Positions 1 through 5,413 of a stretch of DNA of 5,588 nucleotides are shown here, in pieces (the first letter of the stretch is position 1; the number at the start of each line of letters is the position of its first letter). The DNA comes from an uncultured Acetatifactor sp. (GTDB taxonomy: Bacteria; Bacillota; Clostridia; Lachnospirales; Lachnospiraceae). Position numbers and translations under genes: made by a program. The notes below the pieces were generated by a model. It did not search any database. It worked only from the letters and a program-made list of their open reading frames with translations, and was not told the origin of the DNA. The stretch spans positions 1 to 5,588 of the forward strand of contig CAKRRU010000139.1 in NCBI GenBank assembly GCA_934394515.1. The letters run 5' to 3'.

Positions 1-356
1 CCGGAATCTACAAAGTAGTGGTTATTGCAAAGCTTGCCCGGTTCGAAGTGCTGAAGAAAGCACTGAACGATCTGGGTGTTACCGGTATGACCATGACACA
101 GGTTATGGGCTGTGGCGTACAGAAGGGCGCCGGCGAGATGTATCGTGGAGTTGAGATGGATGCGACTCTGCTTCCTAAGGTGAAGGTTGAAGTCGTAGTC
201 AGCAAGATCCCCGTAGCAACTGTGATCGAGGCTGCCAAGAAGGCTCTGTACACCGGACATATCGGTGATGGCAAGATCTTCGTCTACAATGTAGACAAGG
301 TAGTAAAGGTTCGTACCGGAGAAGAAGACTTCGCAGCTCTGCAGGATGTGGAGTAA
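1..356 (+). CDS. PII signal-transduction domain, 5'-truncated; probably the C-terminal domain of an ammonium transporter (Amt-PII fusion)
   Basis: The reading frame is open from the window edge (first full codon at 3) to TAA at 354-356, giving about 117 residues that align end to end with GlnB/GlnK. PII proteins are trimeric sensors that bind ATP/ADP and 2-oxoglutarate and usually gate the Amt ammonium channel. Visible hallmarks are the VTGMT stretch after the first helix, the Q39-K40-G41 equivalents at the T-loop base, LPKVKVEVVV (with the E62 equivalent), and the nucleotide-binding TGHIGDGKIFVY and VRTGEED segments. In E. coli numbering the T-loop reads YRGVEM, so the uridylylated Tyr51 is Met. 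The residue aligned with GlnB Met1 is an Ile inside GIYKVVVIAK. There is no ATG or Shine-Dalgarno there, and the GTG at 18 would cut into the first beta strand. The protein therefore extends upstream, most simply as an Amt-PII fusion. A stand-alone PII with a few extra N-terminal residues is the alternative. The PII domain is certain; the fusion is inferred. Confidence 0.9.
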   Translation, partial: GIYKVVVIAKLARFEVLKKALNDLGVTGMTMTQVMGCGVQKGAGEMYRGVEMDATLLPKVKVEVVVSKIPVATVIEAAKKALYTGHIGDGKIFVYNVDKVVKVRTGEEDFAALQDVE

Positions 357-441
357 TTAACTTAGCTTTTATCTAATCCCTCAATTTGGTATATACAGAG
401 TGCTGTGCCCGGATGCTGCGACTCTTCAGGGTGCAGACGGG

Positions 442-473
442 AACCCCGGGTGCTTCCACCACCCGGGGTTTTT
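442..473 (+). terminator. Rho-independent terminator of the PII-domain gene
   Basis: A perfect 11-bp GC-rich stem pairs 442-452 (AACCCCGGGTG) with 460-470 around a 7-nt loop. It runs into TTTTT (469-473). It lies 86 nt after the PII stop codon and before the promoter of the MATE gene, so it separates the two transcription units. Confidence 0.93.
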
Positions 474-504
474 CCTTCCCTGAATTGTGGATAAGATTGC
501 CCTC

Positions 505-533
505 TTGAAAAGGTTCTGTGGAAATGATACTAT
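505..533 (+). promoter_or_regulatory. Predicted sigma-A promoter for the MATE transporter gene
   Basis: TTGAAA (505-510) is followed by a 17-nt spacer and TACTAT (528-533). TG at 525-526 directly upstream of the -10 box gives an extended -10 (TGATACTAT). Transcription would start near 540, leaving a leader of about 30 nt before the MATE start codon. The preceding terminator supports independent transcription. Confidence 0.6.
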
Positions 534-571
534 CATCATAGAAGTACAGATTTTCAAAGGGTATGATTTAT

Positions 572-1966
572 ATGGAAGAAAATGCAGCAAAAACGCAAAA
601 GCAGACAGAAAATGTTGTAGGGAAAGAGAACAAGATTGTAACGGGAGTCATCTGGCAGCAGCTGCTCCTGTTCTTTTTCCCGATTTTATTCGGAACTTTT
701 TTTCAACAATTATATAATGCGGCGGATGCAGTGATCGTAGGGCGTTTTGTCGGGAAAGAAGCATTGTCGGCGGTAGGTGGCGGCACCGGTACGCTGATCC
801 AGCTGCTGGTGGGATTTTTCGTGGGACTGTCCAGCGGTGCCACAGTCATTATCTCCCAGTATTACGGAGCAAAACGGGCCGAGATGGTGGGCTATGCCGT
901 ACATACCTCCATTGCGTTCAGTCTGGTGGCAGGCGTGGGAATGACGATCGTGGGTATCACGGCGGCACCCTGGGCACTGCGCGCGATGGCAACACCGGAG
1001 GAGATTCTGGACCCGGCGACAACCTATATCCGAATCTATTTTCTGGGCGTTATCGGGAATCTGATCTACAACATGGGAGCCGGCATTCTGCGCGCCGTGG
1101 GGGATTCCAAGAGACCTTTATATTTCCTGATTGCCAGCTGCCTGACCAATATTGTGTTAGACATAGTGTTTGTTATCGGGCTGCATATGGGTGTGGCAGG
1201 TGCCGCACTTGCAACGATCCTGTCGCAGGCGCTCAGTGCTGTGCTGGTATTGTGGGTGCTGATGCGGACGAAGGACATGCATCGCCTGGAACTGAAAAAG
1301 ATCCGTTTTGACGGTCGGATGTTCCGCAGGATCATCCGGATCGGACTTCCGGCGGGATTGCAGTCGGTGATGTATACATCGTCTAATATTCTGATCCAGT
1401 CCAGCGTGAATGCACTGGGAACGGATACGGTAGCGGCATGGACAGCCTACAGCAAGATCGACAGCTTATTCTGGATGATCGTTAATGCGTTCGGTATCTC
1501 AATTACAACCTTTGTCGGACAGAATTACGGTGCAGGGAAAATGGATCGTGTACACAAGGGTGTCCGTACCTGTATGGGAATTACAGCCGGGGCAACGGTA
1601 CTGTTGTCCGTGATCCTCTATAATTATGCATCGATCTGTTATCAGCTGTTTACCACGGATGCTCAGGTAGTAGTGATTGGAGAACAGATTCTGCACTTTT
1701 TGGTACCTACATATTTTACCTATATTGCCATTGAAATTTTGTCCGGTACTCTGCGCGGTATCGGCGACAGCTGGCTTCCCATGATTATCTGCTGCCTGGG
1801 GATCTGCGCACTGCGCGTGGTATGGATTTTGACAGCCGTACCTCTGAAAAATGACATTCTCACCATTGTATTCAGCTATCCGCTGACCTGGACGGTGACC
1901 AGTATCGCTTTTATTGTGTATTATCTGTTTTTCAGCCGATTGAAGGTTGTGATTCGCAGGAAATAG
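572..1966 (+). CDS. MATE family multidrug/drug-cation efflux transporter (YoeA/NorM-like)
   Basis: This 464-residue inner-membrane protein has the length and twelve-helix layout of the MATE family, which exports cationic drugs or metabolites in exchange for Na+ or H+. The family signature starts at the first helix (FFQQLYNAADAVIVGRFVG, about residues 43-61, with the acidic residue Asp52). The internal two-fold repeat is easy to see: ISQYYGAKR (94-102) matches VGQNYGAGK (315-323), and ILRAVGDSKRP (172-182) matches TLRGIGDSWLP (393-403). Hydrophobic segments continue to the end, followed by a short basic tail (RLKVVIRRK). An ATG at 563 is in frame, but the AAAGGG at 556-561 is only 1 nt before it and 10 nt before the ATG at 572, so 572 is preferred. 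The family is firm. Substrate and coupling ion cannot be read from the sequence. The gene appears monocistronic or loosely linked to the reductase 101 bp downstream, since no terminator is visible between them. Confidence 0.93.
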   Translation: MEENAAKTQKQTENVVGKENKIVTGVIWQQLLLFFFPILFGTFFQQLYNAADAVIVGRFVGKEALSAVGGGTGTLIQLLVGFFVGLSSGATVIISQYYGAKRAEMVGYAVHTSIAFSLVAGVGMTIVGITAAPWALRAMATPEEILDPATTYIRIYFLGVIGNLIYNMGAGILRAVGDSKRPLYFLIASCLTNIVLDIVFVIGLHMGVAGAALATILSQALSAVLVLWVLMRTKDMHRLELKKIRFDGRMFRRIIRIGLPAGLQSVMYTSSNILIQSSVNALGTDTVAAWTAYSKIDSLFWMIVNAFGISITTFVGQNYGAGKMDRVHKGVRTCMGITAGATVLLSVILYNYASICYQLFTTDAQVVVIGEQILHFLVPTYFTYIAIEILSGTLRGIGDSWLPMIICCLGICALRVVWILTAVPLKNDILTIVFSYPLTWTVTSIAFIVYYLFFSRLKVVIRRK

Positions 1967-2007
1967 TTTCTTTGTAAGATATTGCACTTAATTCTATAAA
2001 AAATGCA

Positions 2008-2036
2008 TAGAAATGGGAGCACAATGAATTTATAAT
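2008..2036 (+). promoter_or_regulatory. Predicted sigma-A promoter for the aldo/keto reductase gene
   Basis: A consensus -10 box TATAAT (2031-2036) lies 17 nt after TAGAAA (2008-2013), which matches four of six -35 positions. Transcription would start near 2043, just ahead of the ribosome binding site. The perfect -10 is persuasive, but the weak -35 and AT-rich background leave room for chance. Confidence 0.5.
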
Positions 2037-2067
2037 AAAGAAAGCAAGGAAAGACGGAGGTATTTAA

Positions 2068-3057
2068 ATGTATCAGGCAGATGAAAAAAGATATGAAGAA
2101 ATGAAATACAACCGCTGCGGCGCCAGCGGATTGCTGCTTCCGGCGGTATCTCTGGGGCTGTGGCATAATTTCGGCTCCAACGGCAATTTTGACAATATGC
2201 AGGACATGTGCCACACAGCATTTGACCATGGCATTACACATTTTGATCTGGCAAACAATTATGGACCGGTACCGGGCAGCGCGGAGGAGAATTTCGGCCG
2301 TATCCTGAAAAAGGATCTGGGAGTGTATCGTGATGAACTGATCATTTCCACGAAGGCCGGTTATGATATGTGGCCCGGACCTTATGGCAACTGGGGCAGC
2401 AAAAAGTACCTGGTGGCCAGTCTTGATCAGAGCCTGAAGCGTATGGGACTGGATTATGTGGACATCTTCTACCATCACAGACCGGATCCAAATACACCGT
2501 TGGAGGAGACCGTGCGTGCACTGGACGGCATTGTAAGATCGGGCAAGGCATTGTATGTGGGAATTTCCAATTACAATAAAGAACAGACCATTGCAGCGGC
2601 AGAACTGTTCAAGGAGCTGGGCACTCCATTCATTATCAACCAGAGAAAATATTCCATGTTTGCAAGAGATATTGAGAAGGATGGTCTGAAAGATTACGCG
2701 GCAGCTCACGGCATCGGTATCATTACCTTCAGCCCTCTAGCACAGGGACTTCTGACCGACCGTTATCTCCACGGTATTCCTGAGGACAGCCGTGTCCGTA
2801 CTGACGGCAGGTTCCTGAAAGAAGCGGCGATCGTGGAAGAAACATTGAAGAAGGTACGTGCACTGAACGATCTGGCATCCCAGAGAGGACAGACCTTGGC
2901 ACAGATGGCACTGTCCTGGATCCTTCGGGACGGGGATATTACCAGTGTTCTGATCGGAGCATCCAAGCCTTCACAGATCCTGGATAATATCGGTATCATT
3001 CATGCTACCGCATTCAGTGAAGAAGAGAGACGTAGAATTGATGAGATTCTGGCATAA
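2068..3057 (+). CDS. gpr: Aldo/keto reductase, YghZ/Gpr type (L-glyceraldehyde 3-phosphate / methylglyoxal reductase)
   Basis: This 329-residue protein is a cytoplasmic NADPH-dependent aldo/keto reductase of the AKR14 (YghZ) group. E. coli YghZ reduces L-glyceraldehyde 3-phosphate and methylglyoxal. Near-identical blocks include SLGLWHNFG (28-36), THFDLANNYGPVPGSAEENFG (57-77) and LIISTKAGYDMWPGPYG (91-107). SLDQSLKRMGL (118-128), SGKALYVGIS (158-167) and TSVLIGAS (292-299) also match. The catalytic tetrad is Asp60, Tyr65, Lys96 and His137. The C-terminal IGASKPSQILDN (297-308) is the cofactor-phosphate contact region. The start at 2068 has GGAGG 7 nt upstream (2056-2060), and its N-terminal stretch MYQADEKRYEEMKY aligns with the YghZ N-terminus, which argues against the internal ATG at 2101. 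It is about 17 residues shorter than YghZ as I recall it, mainly by lacking the C-terminal tail. The physiological substrate in this organism is inferred from the family only. Confidence 0.95.
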   Translation: MYQADEKRYEEMKYNRCGASGLLLPAVSLGLWHNFGSNGNFDNMQDMCHTAFDHGITHFDLANNYGPVPGSAEENFGRILKKDLGVYRDELIISTKAGYDMWPGPYGNWGSKKYLVASLDQSLKRMGLDYVDIFYHHRPDPNTPLEETVRALDGIVRSGKALYVGISNYNKEQTIAAAELFKELGTPFIINQRKYSMFARDIEKDGLKDYAAAHGIGIITFSPLAQGLLTDRYLHGIPEDSRVRTDGRFLKEAAIVEETLKKVRALNDLASQRGQTLAQMALSWILRDGDITSVLIGASKPSQILDNIGIIHATAFSEEERRRIDEILA

Positions 3058-3097
3058 AAAAGCCGGCGCCTGCAAAAGTATTGCAGACGCCGGCTTT
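3056..3097. terminator. Shared bidirectional terminator between the converging reductase and hflC genes
   Basis: 3059-3068 (AAAGCCGGCG) pairs perfectly with 3088-3097. After one C/A mismatch, six more pairs follow (3070-3075 with 3081-3086) around a 5-nt loop (3076-3080). Read on the minus strand, the stem runs into six T residues (complement of 3056-3061), a strong signal for hflKC. Read on the plus strand, the T-run is only TTT inside the stem end, so it is a weaker terminator for the reductase. The A-run overlaps the reductase TAA, and the hairpin ends 4 nt before the hflC stop codon. Confidence 0.88.
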
Positions 3098-3101
3098 CAA
3101 G

Positions 3102-3971
3102 TTATCTTCCGTAGAAAATCTGTGCGATTGGGGAATCCGGAGACAGGATCACGGTCTTGTTATCGCCGGTCATGGAAGCCTTCAGTGCATCCAGGCTTCT
3201 GACGAAGGAATAGAAGTCCTGTTTGGATGTATCTGCATAAGCATCAGACAGGATTTTCATATATTCTGCTTCCCCTTCGGCAATGAGAATTTCTGCATTT
3301 TTATTGGCTTCCGACAGGAGGACATTGACTTCCTTATCTGTGGTATTGCGGATCTTCTGTGCCTCAGAGCTTCCCTCTGCGGTATAGGTTGCGGAGATGT
3401 TTTCACGTTCGGAGATCATACGCTCGTACACAGCAGCTTTGTTGTCACTGGGCAGATCCAGCTGTTTGGTTTCGAAGGAGAGCAATTCAATACCGTATTG
3501 CTCAGTGGTGTTCCCAATGTTTTTCATGATGGCTGCCGCCAGCTCTCCGTCACGCCCGGAGATGACGTCGTTCTGGGTCGTACTGCTTATGATATTTTTC
3601 GTAGAGTTATATACGATGGTGTCCAGACGGCTCTCCGCATTCGAGATGGAGGAATTCAGGGTCTGGGCAAATTTCAGAGGATCGTTGATCTGCCATAGAA
3701 TGTAACTGTCACAGATCATGGTCTTTTTGTCGCTGGTGATGACATCGGAGGAAGACAGATCATAGAGCAGGATTTCCTTCGGAAGCTTATCAACGCTCTG
3801 GACAAAAGGAATCTTAAAAGTAACACCTGCGGTACTCACTACATGGTCTACTTTACCGAACTGCCGGATCAGACTGTATTCATTTTCATTGGTAACGACA
3901 ATGCTGGAGGAGCCGATGACCAGCAGCACCAGTAGCAATAGAATCAGAGATATATTTTTTAATTTTTTCAT
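3102..3971 (-). CDS. hflC: HflC-like SPFH/prohibitin-family protein, subunit of the HflKC modulator of FtsH
   Basis: This 289-residue protein has an N-terminal membrane anchor (about 7-26) followed by an SPFH/Band-7 domain and a helical, Glu/Ala-rich stalk. With HflK it should form the large membrane cage that surrounds the FtsH protease and limits its access to membrane proteins. In this topology the bulk of the protein lies outside the cytoplasm. HflC is identified by SERENISATYTAEGSSEAQKI (187-207), the stalk segment EILIAEGEAEYMKILSDAY (237-255), DFYSFVRSLDAL (262-273) and the terminal ILSPDSP (285 minus 10 onward), all matching E. coli HflC positions. It is about 45 residues shorter than E. 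coli HflC, as I recall it, because the insertion in the middle of the SPFH domain is absent. The usual PGLHFKIPF reads AGVTFKIPF (48-56). The start has AAAGG/AGGTAG about 10-13 nt upstream, rather far. It is 31 nt downstream of hflK, so the two are one operon. FtsH is not in the window. Confidence 0.92.
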   Translation of the reverse strand: MKKLKNISLILLLLVLLVIGSSSIVVTNENEYSLIRQFGKVDHVVSTAGVTFKIPFVQSVDKLPKEILLYDLSSSDVITSDKKTMICDSYILWQINDPLKFAQTLNSSISNAESRLDTIVYNSTKNIISSTTQNDVISGRDGELAAAIMKNIGNTTEQYGIELLSFETKQLDLPSDNKAAVYERMISERENISATYTAEGSSEAQKIRNTTDKEVNVLLSEANKNAEILIAEGEAEYMKILSDAYADTSKQDFYSFVRSLDALKASMTGDNKTVILSPDSPIAQIFYGR

Positions 3972-4002
3972 ATGATTAAAACTACCTTTCTGTAGACAAT
4001 GG

Positions 4003-5034
4003 TTATTGTGCAGCTTCAGAGGTACTGTTTTCCGTGGAAGAACCGGTTGCAGTACCTGTGAAAGATTCCAAAGGGTAGAAAGTCTGTGTATTACCGTTGG
4101 GGCTTTCGATGACTACCTTAAGGTCGGGCAGTACTTCTTCCATGGTCTCGTAGAACATACGCTGTTTGGTGACGGTCGGATTCTTGATATATTCCTCGTA
4201 CATGGCATTAAAACGTGCTACCTGTGCGGTGGCTTCGTTGATGCGCTCGGTCTTCTGCGCCTCGGCGTCCTTGATGATACCGTCGGCCTGTGCCTGCGCC
4301 AGAGGAAGCTGTTCATTGCGGTACTTGTTGGCGTTGTTCAGGGCGGTTTCTTTTCCCTGCTTGGCGGTTTCTACGGCCTTGAAGGCTTCCATGACTTCGG
4401 AGGTGGGTGGTTCGGAATCCTGGATCGTGATATTTACCAGCTGGATACCGATATCCTGTTCGCTCAGACGCTCCAGGATCATTTCTTTGATAGCAGCCTG
4501 AATCTCATTTTTCCCGGTAGTCAGGACATCGTCCACCGGATAACTGCCGATCACGGTACGGATACAGCTCTGGCTGATGTTACGCAGGATCAGCACGGGA
4601 TCTTTGGAAGCATAGACTGCTTTTACCGGATCGCTGAAGCGATACTCTACGAAGAAATCGACGTTAACAAAATTGTAATCGGAAGTGATCATGAGAGAAT
4701 CAACGGTTTCCGAAGAATTGGAATCTACATCATATCCCAGGGAAAATCCCTGAATGGTGGTATTCACCTTGCGGACCTGCTGGATGAACGGTATCTTAAA
4801 ATGTAGCCCCGGATCCGTAACCGCTTTGGCCTGGCCTAAAGTGATCAGAACCGCCTGTTCCTGTTCACGGATCTGGTAAGTGGAATTAAAAGTAAAAATA
4901 GCGATTACCAGGATCACAAGAATGGTGAATGGTACCTTCCACCAGCTTTTTTTCGTTTTTGCTGCTTCCGCAGTGCCGGAACCTAAATCTTCAAAGCCGT
5001 TCTGGCGATTACGGAAGGAGTTGAATTTTTTCAT
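4003..5034 (-). CDS. hflK: HflK-like SPFH/prohibitin-family protein, subunit of the HflKC modulator of FtsH
   Basis: This 343-residue protein has a polar N-terminal tail of about 31 residues, one membrane helix (32-49) and an SPFH domain that begins YQIREQEQAVLITLGQ (53-68). DPGLHFKIPF (74-83) follows, then the HflK-typical VYASKDPVLILRN (140-152) and YPVDDVLTTGKNEI (155-168). IGIQLVNITIQDSEPP (185-200) leads into a coiled-coil stalk (about 207-285) rich in Ala, Glu, Gln and Lys. The tail (325-343) is Ser/Thr/Glu-rich and low in complexity. It pairs with HflC to form a membrane scaffold controlling FtsH proteolysis. In E. coli HflK also precedes HflC. The N-terminal tail lacks the long Gly-rich stretch of the proteobacterial protein. 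The start is fixed by GGGAG (complement of 5042-5046) 7 nt upstream. It is the first gene of the hflK-hflC operon. Confidence 0.93.
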   Translation of the reverse strand: MKKFNSFRNRQNGFEDLGSGTAEAAKTKKSWWKVPFTILVILVIAIFTFNSTYQIREQEQAVLITLGQAKAVTDPGLHFKIPFIQQVRKVNTTIQGFSLGYDVDSNSSETVDSLMITSDYNFVNVDFFVEYRFSDPVKAVYASKDPVLILRNISQSCIRTVIGSYPVDDVLTTGKNEIQAAIKEMILERLSEQDIGIQLVNITIQDSEPPTSEVMEAFKAVETAKQGKETALNNANKYRNEQLPLAQAQADGIIKDAEAQKTERINEATAQVARFNAMYEEYIKNPTVTKQRMFYETMEEVLPDLKVVIESPNGNTQTFYPLESFTGTATGSSTENSTSEAAQ

Positions 5035-5084
5035 AAATATGCTCCCTTCTCATTGAAATTCGTGTGATTGTTGTATACTTTACT

Positions 5085-5113
5085 ATATTAAAGGATGAGT
5101 GGGAGGAAGGCAA
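5085..5113 (-). promoter_or_regulatory. Possible promoter of the hflK-hflC operon
   Basis: On the minus strand, TTGCCT (5113 to 5108) is followed by 17 nt and TAATAT (5090 to 5085), each four of six consensus matches. An overlapping TATAGT (5087 to 5082) is a better -10 but would need a 20-nt spacer. The leader to the hflK start codon would be about 45 nt. The region is AT-rich, so this is tentative. Confidence 0.35.
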
Positions 5114-5160
5114 TGGAAAGTTCTGCACGATAAAGACAGTTAATGCCGGATTCTTATCAG

Positions 5161-5189
5161 TTGCAAAATCGTTCCGGTCGTAATATGAT
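5161..5189 (+). promoter_or_regulatory. Predicted promoter for the polysaccharide deacetylase gene
   Basis: TTGCAA (5161-5166), a 17-nt spacer and TATGAT (5184-5189) match four and five of six consensus positions. The start site would fall near 5196, giving a leader of about 218 nt that contains the whole inserted element. Without the insertion the leader would be about 67 nt. The -10 box lies inside the left arm of the inverted repeat at 5182-5219. Confidence 0.5.
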
Positions 5190-5219
5190 GAAAACGTGTG
5201 GGACGAAAATCATCATATT
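5182..5219. repeat. Inverted repeat overlapping the -10 box: possible operator or leader hairpin
   Basis: AATATGATG (5182-5190) is the exact reverse complement of CATCATATT (5211-5219). A further A-T pair (5191/5210) makes a 10-bp stem with an 18-nt loop. It covers the predicted -10 and start site, so it could be a regulator binding site. It is followed by TT, but with an AT-rich stem it is a poor terminator. The right arm overlaps the target duplication of the inserted element. Confidence 0.5.
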
Positions 5220-5221
5220 TT
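5214..5221. repeat. Target-site duplication, left copy (CATATTTT)
   Basis: The eight bases CATATTTT directly abut the left terminal repeat. The identical octamer abuts the right terminal repeat at 5365-5372. Identity stops exactly at the element boundaries, as expected for a transposition footprint. Confidence 0.85.
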
Positions 5222-5237
5222 GTAACTATTCAGAGCC
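5222..5237 (+). repeat. Left terminal inverted repeat of the MITE-like element
   Basis: GTAACTATTCAGAGCC begins immediately after the left CATATTTT copy and is the reverse complement of 5349-5364 except for one G-T pair at 5235/5351. Confidence 0.88.
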
Positions 5238-5294
5238 ATGCAAAACTGCGTTCTGCGAATGCTTGCATTCAGGCAGATAAGCAGTTTTATATGG
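5236..5294 (+). other. Long internal hairpin of the MITE-like element
   Basis: CCATGCAAAACTGC (5236-5249) pairs with GCAGTTTTATATGG (5281-5294), with one mismatch and one G-U. Inside it, CTGC (5253-5256) can pair with GCAG (5273-5276), capped by GAATGC-TT-GCATTC (5257-5270). Bases 5236-5237 are shared with the terminal-repeat stem, so both pairings cannot be complete at once. Confidence 0.7.
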
Positions 5295-5310
5295 CGAAGT
5301 AACCACATGA

Positions 5311-5342
5311 GCAAAAAGAAAGCTACGAAGTAGCGATTTTGC
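5311..5342 (+). other. Second internal hairpin of the MITE-like element
   Basis: GCAAAA (5311-5316) pairs with TTTTGC (5337-5342), and within it GCTAC (5322-5326) pairs with GTAGC (5330-5334) around a GAA loop, separated by an asymmetric internal loop. Confidence 0.6.
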
Positions 5343-5348
5343 GAATGG

Positions 5349-5364
5349 GGTTCTGAATAGTTAC
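5349..5364 (-). repeat. Right terminal inverted repeat of the MITE-like element
   Basis: GGTTCTGAATAGTTAC ends immediately before the right CATATTTT copy and is the partner of 5222-5237. Confidence 0.88.
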
Positions 5365-5372
5365 CATATTTT
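5365..5372. repeat. Target-site duplication, right copy (CATATTTT)
   Basis: This octamer is identical to 5214-5221 and directly abuts the right end of the inserted element. Confidence 0.85.
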
Positions 5373-5413
5373 TAAAACCACAATAGAAATTACAGTAGAA
5401 AAGGATGGAGAAG

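Larger units (their letters stand above)
5222..5364. mobile_element. 143-bp MITE-like non-autonomous element, probably IS66-derived
   Basis: The ends are 16-bp inverted repeats: GTAACTATTCAGAGCC (5222-5237) and GGTTCTGAATAGTTAC (5349-5364). They are complementary at 15 of 16 positions, with the remaining position a G-T pair. The element is flanked by a perfect 8-bp direct repeat. No reading frame for a transposase fits within it, so it would have to be moved in trans. Ends beginning GTAA and 8-bp target duplications are characteristic of the IS66 family, which is the basis for the assignment. Internally it can fold into a long hairpin (5236-5294) and a second one (5311-5342). The perfect duplication suggests a fairly recent insertion. 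The structure is seen directly; the IS66 parentage is inferred. Confidence 0.85.
5035..5413. other. 379-bp intergenic region between the divergent hflK operon and deacetylase gene
   Basis: No convincing coding sequence is present. From hflK outward it holds the hflK ribosome binding site and possible promoter (5042-5113), about 45 bp with no recognised signal, a plus-strand promoter (5161-5189), and a 10-bp inverted repeat (5182-5219). It then holds an inserted 143-bp inverted-repeat element with its target duplication (5214-5372), and about 40 bp of AT-rich leader ending in the deacetylase ribosome binding site. Confidence 0.85.

Noticed and set aside
401..441. Possible extra hairpin (CTGC/GCAG) in the 3' untranslated region of the PII gene
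   Set aside because: Only four base pairs form, with a long loop. The terminator just downstream accounts for the region.
1982..2007. Possible terminator after the MATE gene from TGCA repeats around an A-rich run
   Set aside because: The stem would be about four to five AT-rich pairs without a following T-run, so no terminator is called.
1921..2709. 262-codon open frame on the minus strand across the MATE end and the reductase gene
   Set aside because: It is antisense to the strongly supported reductase, spans its promoter and ribosome binding site, and its translation resembles no family I know. It is a by-product of the coding bias of the real gene.
3081..3698. 205-codon open frame on the plus strand inside hflC
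   Set aside because: It is antisense to hflC, starts inside the terminator hairpin, and has no recognisable motif.
4006..4806. 266-codon open frame on the plus strand inside hflK
   Set aside because: It lies fully antisense to the well-conserved HflK coding sequence. The translation is Cys/Phe/Gly-rich without recognisable domains, and there is no convincing ribosome binding site.
5222..5364. Riboswitch or stand-alone small RNA in the deacetylase leader
   Set aside because: The folded structure is fully explained by a transposable element with terminal repeats and a target duplication, and I recognise no riboswitch consensus.
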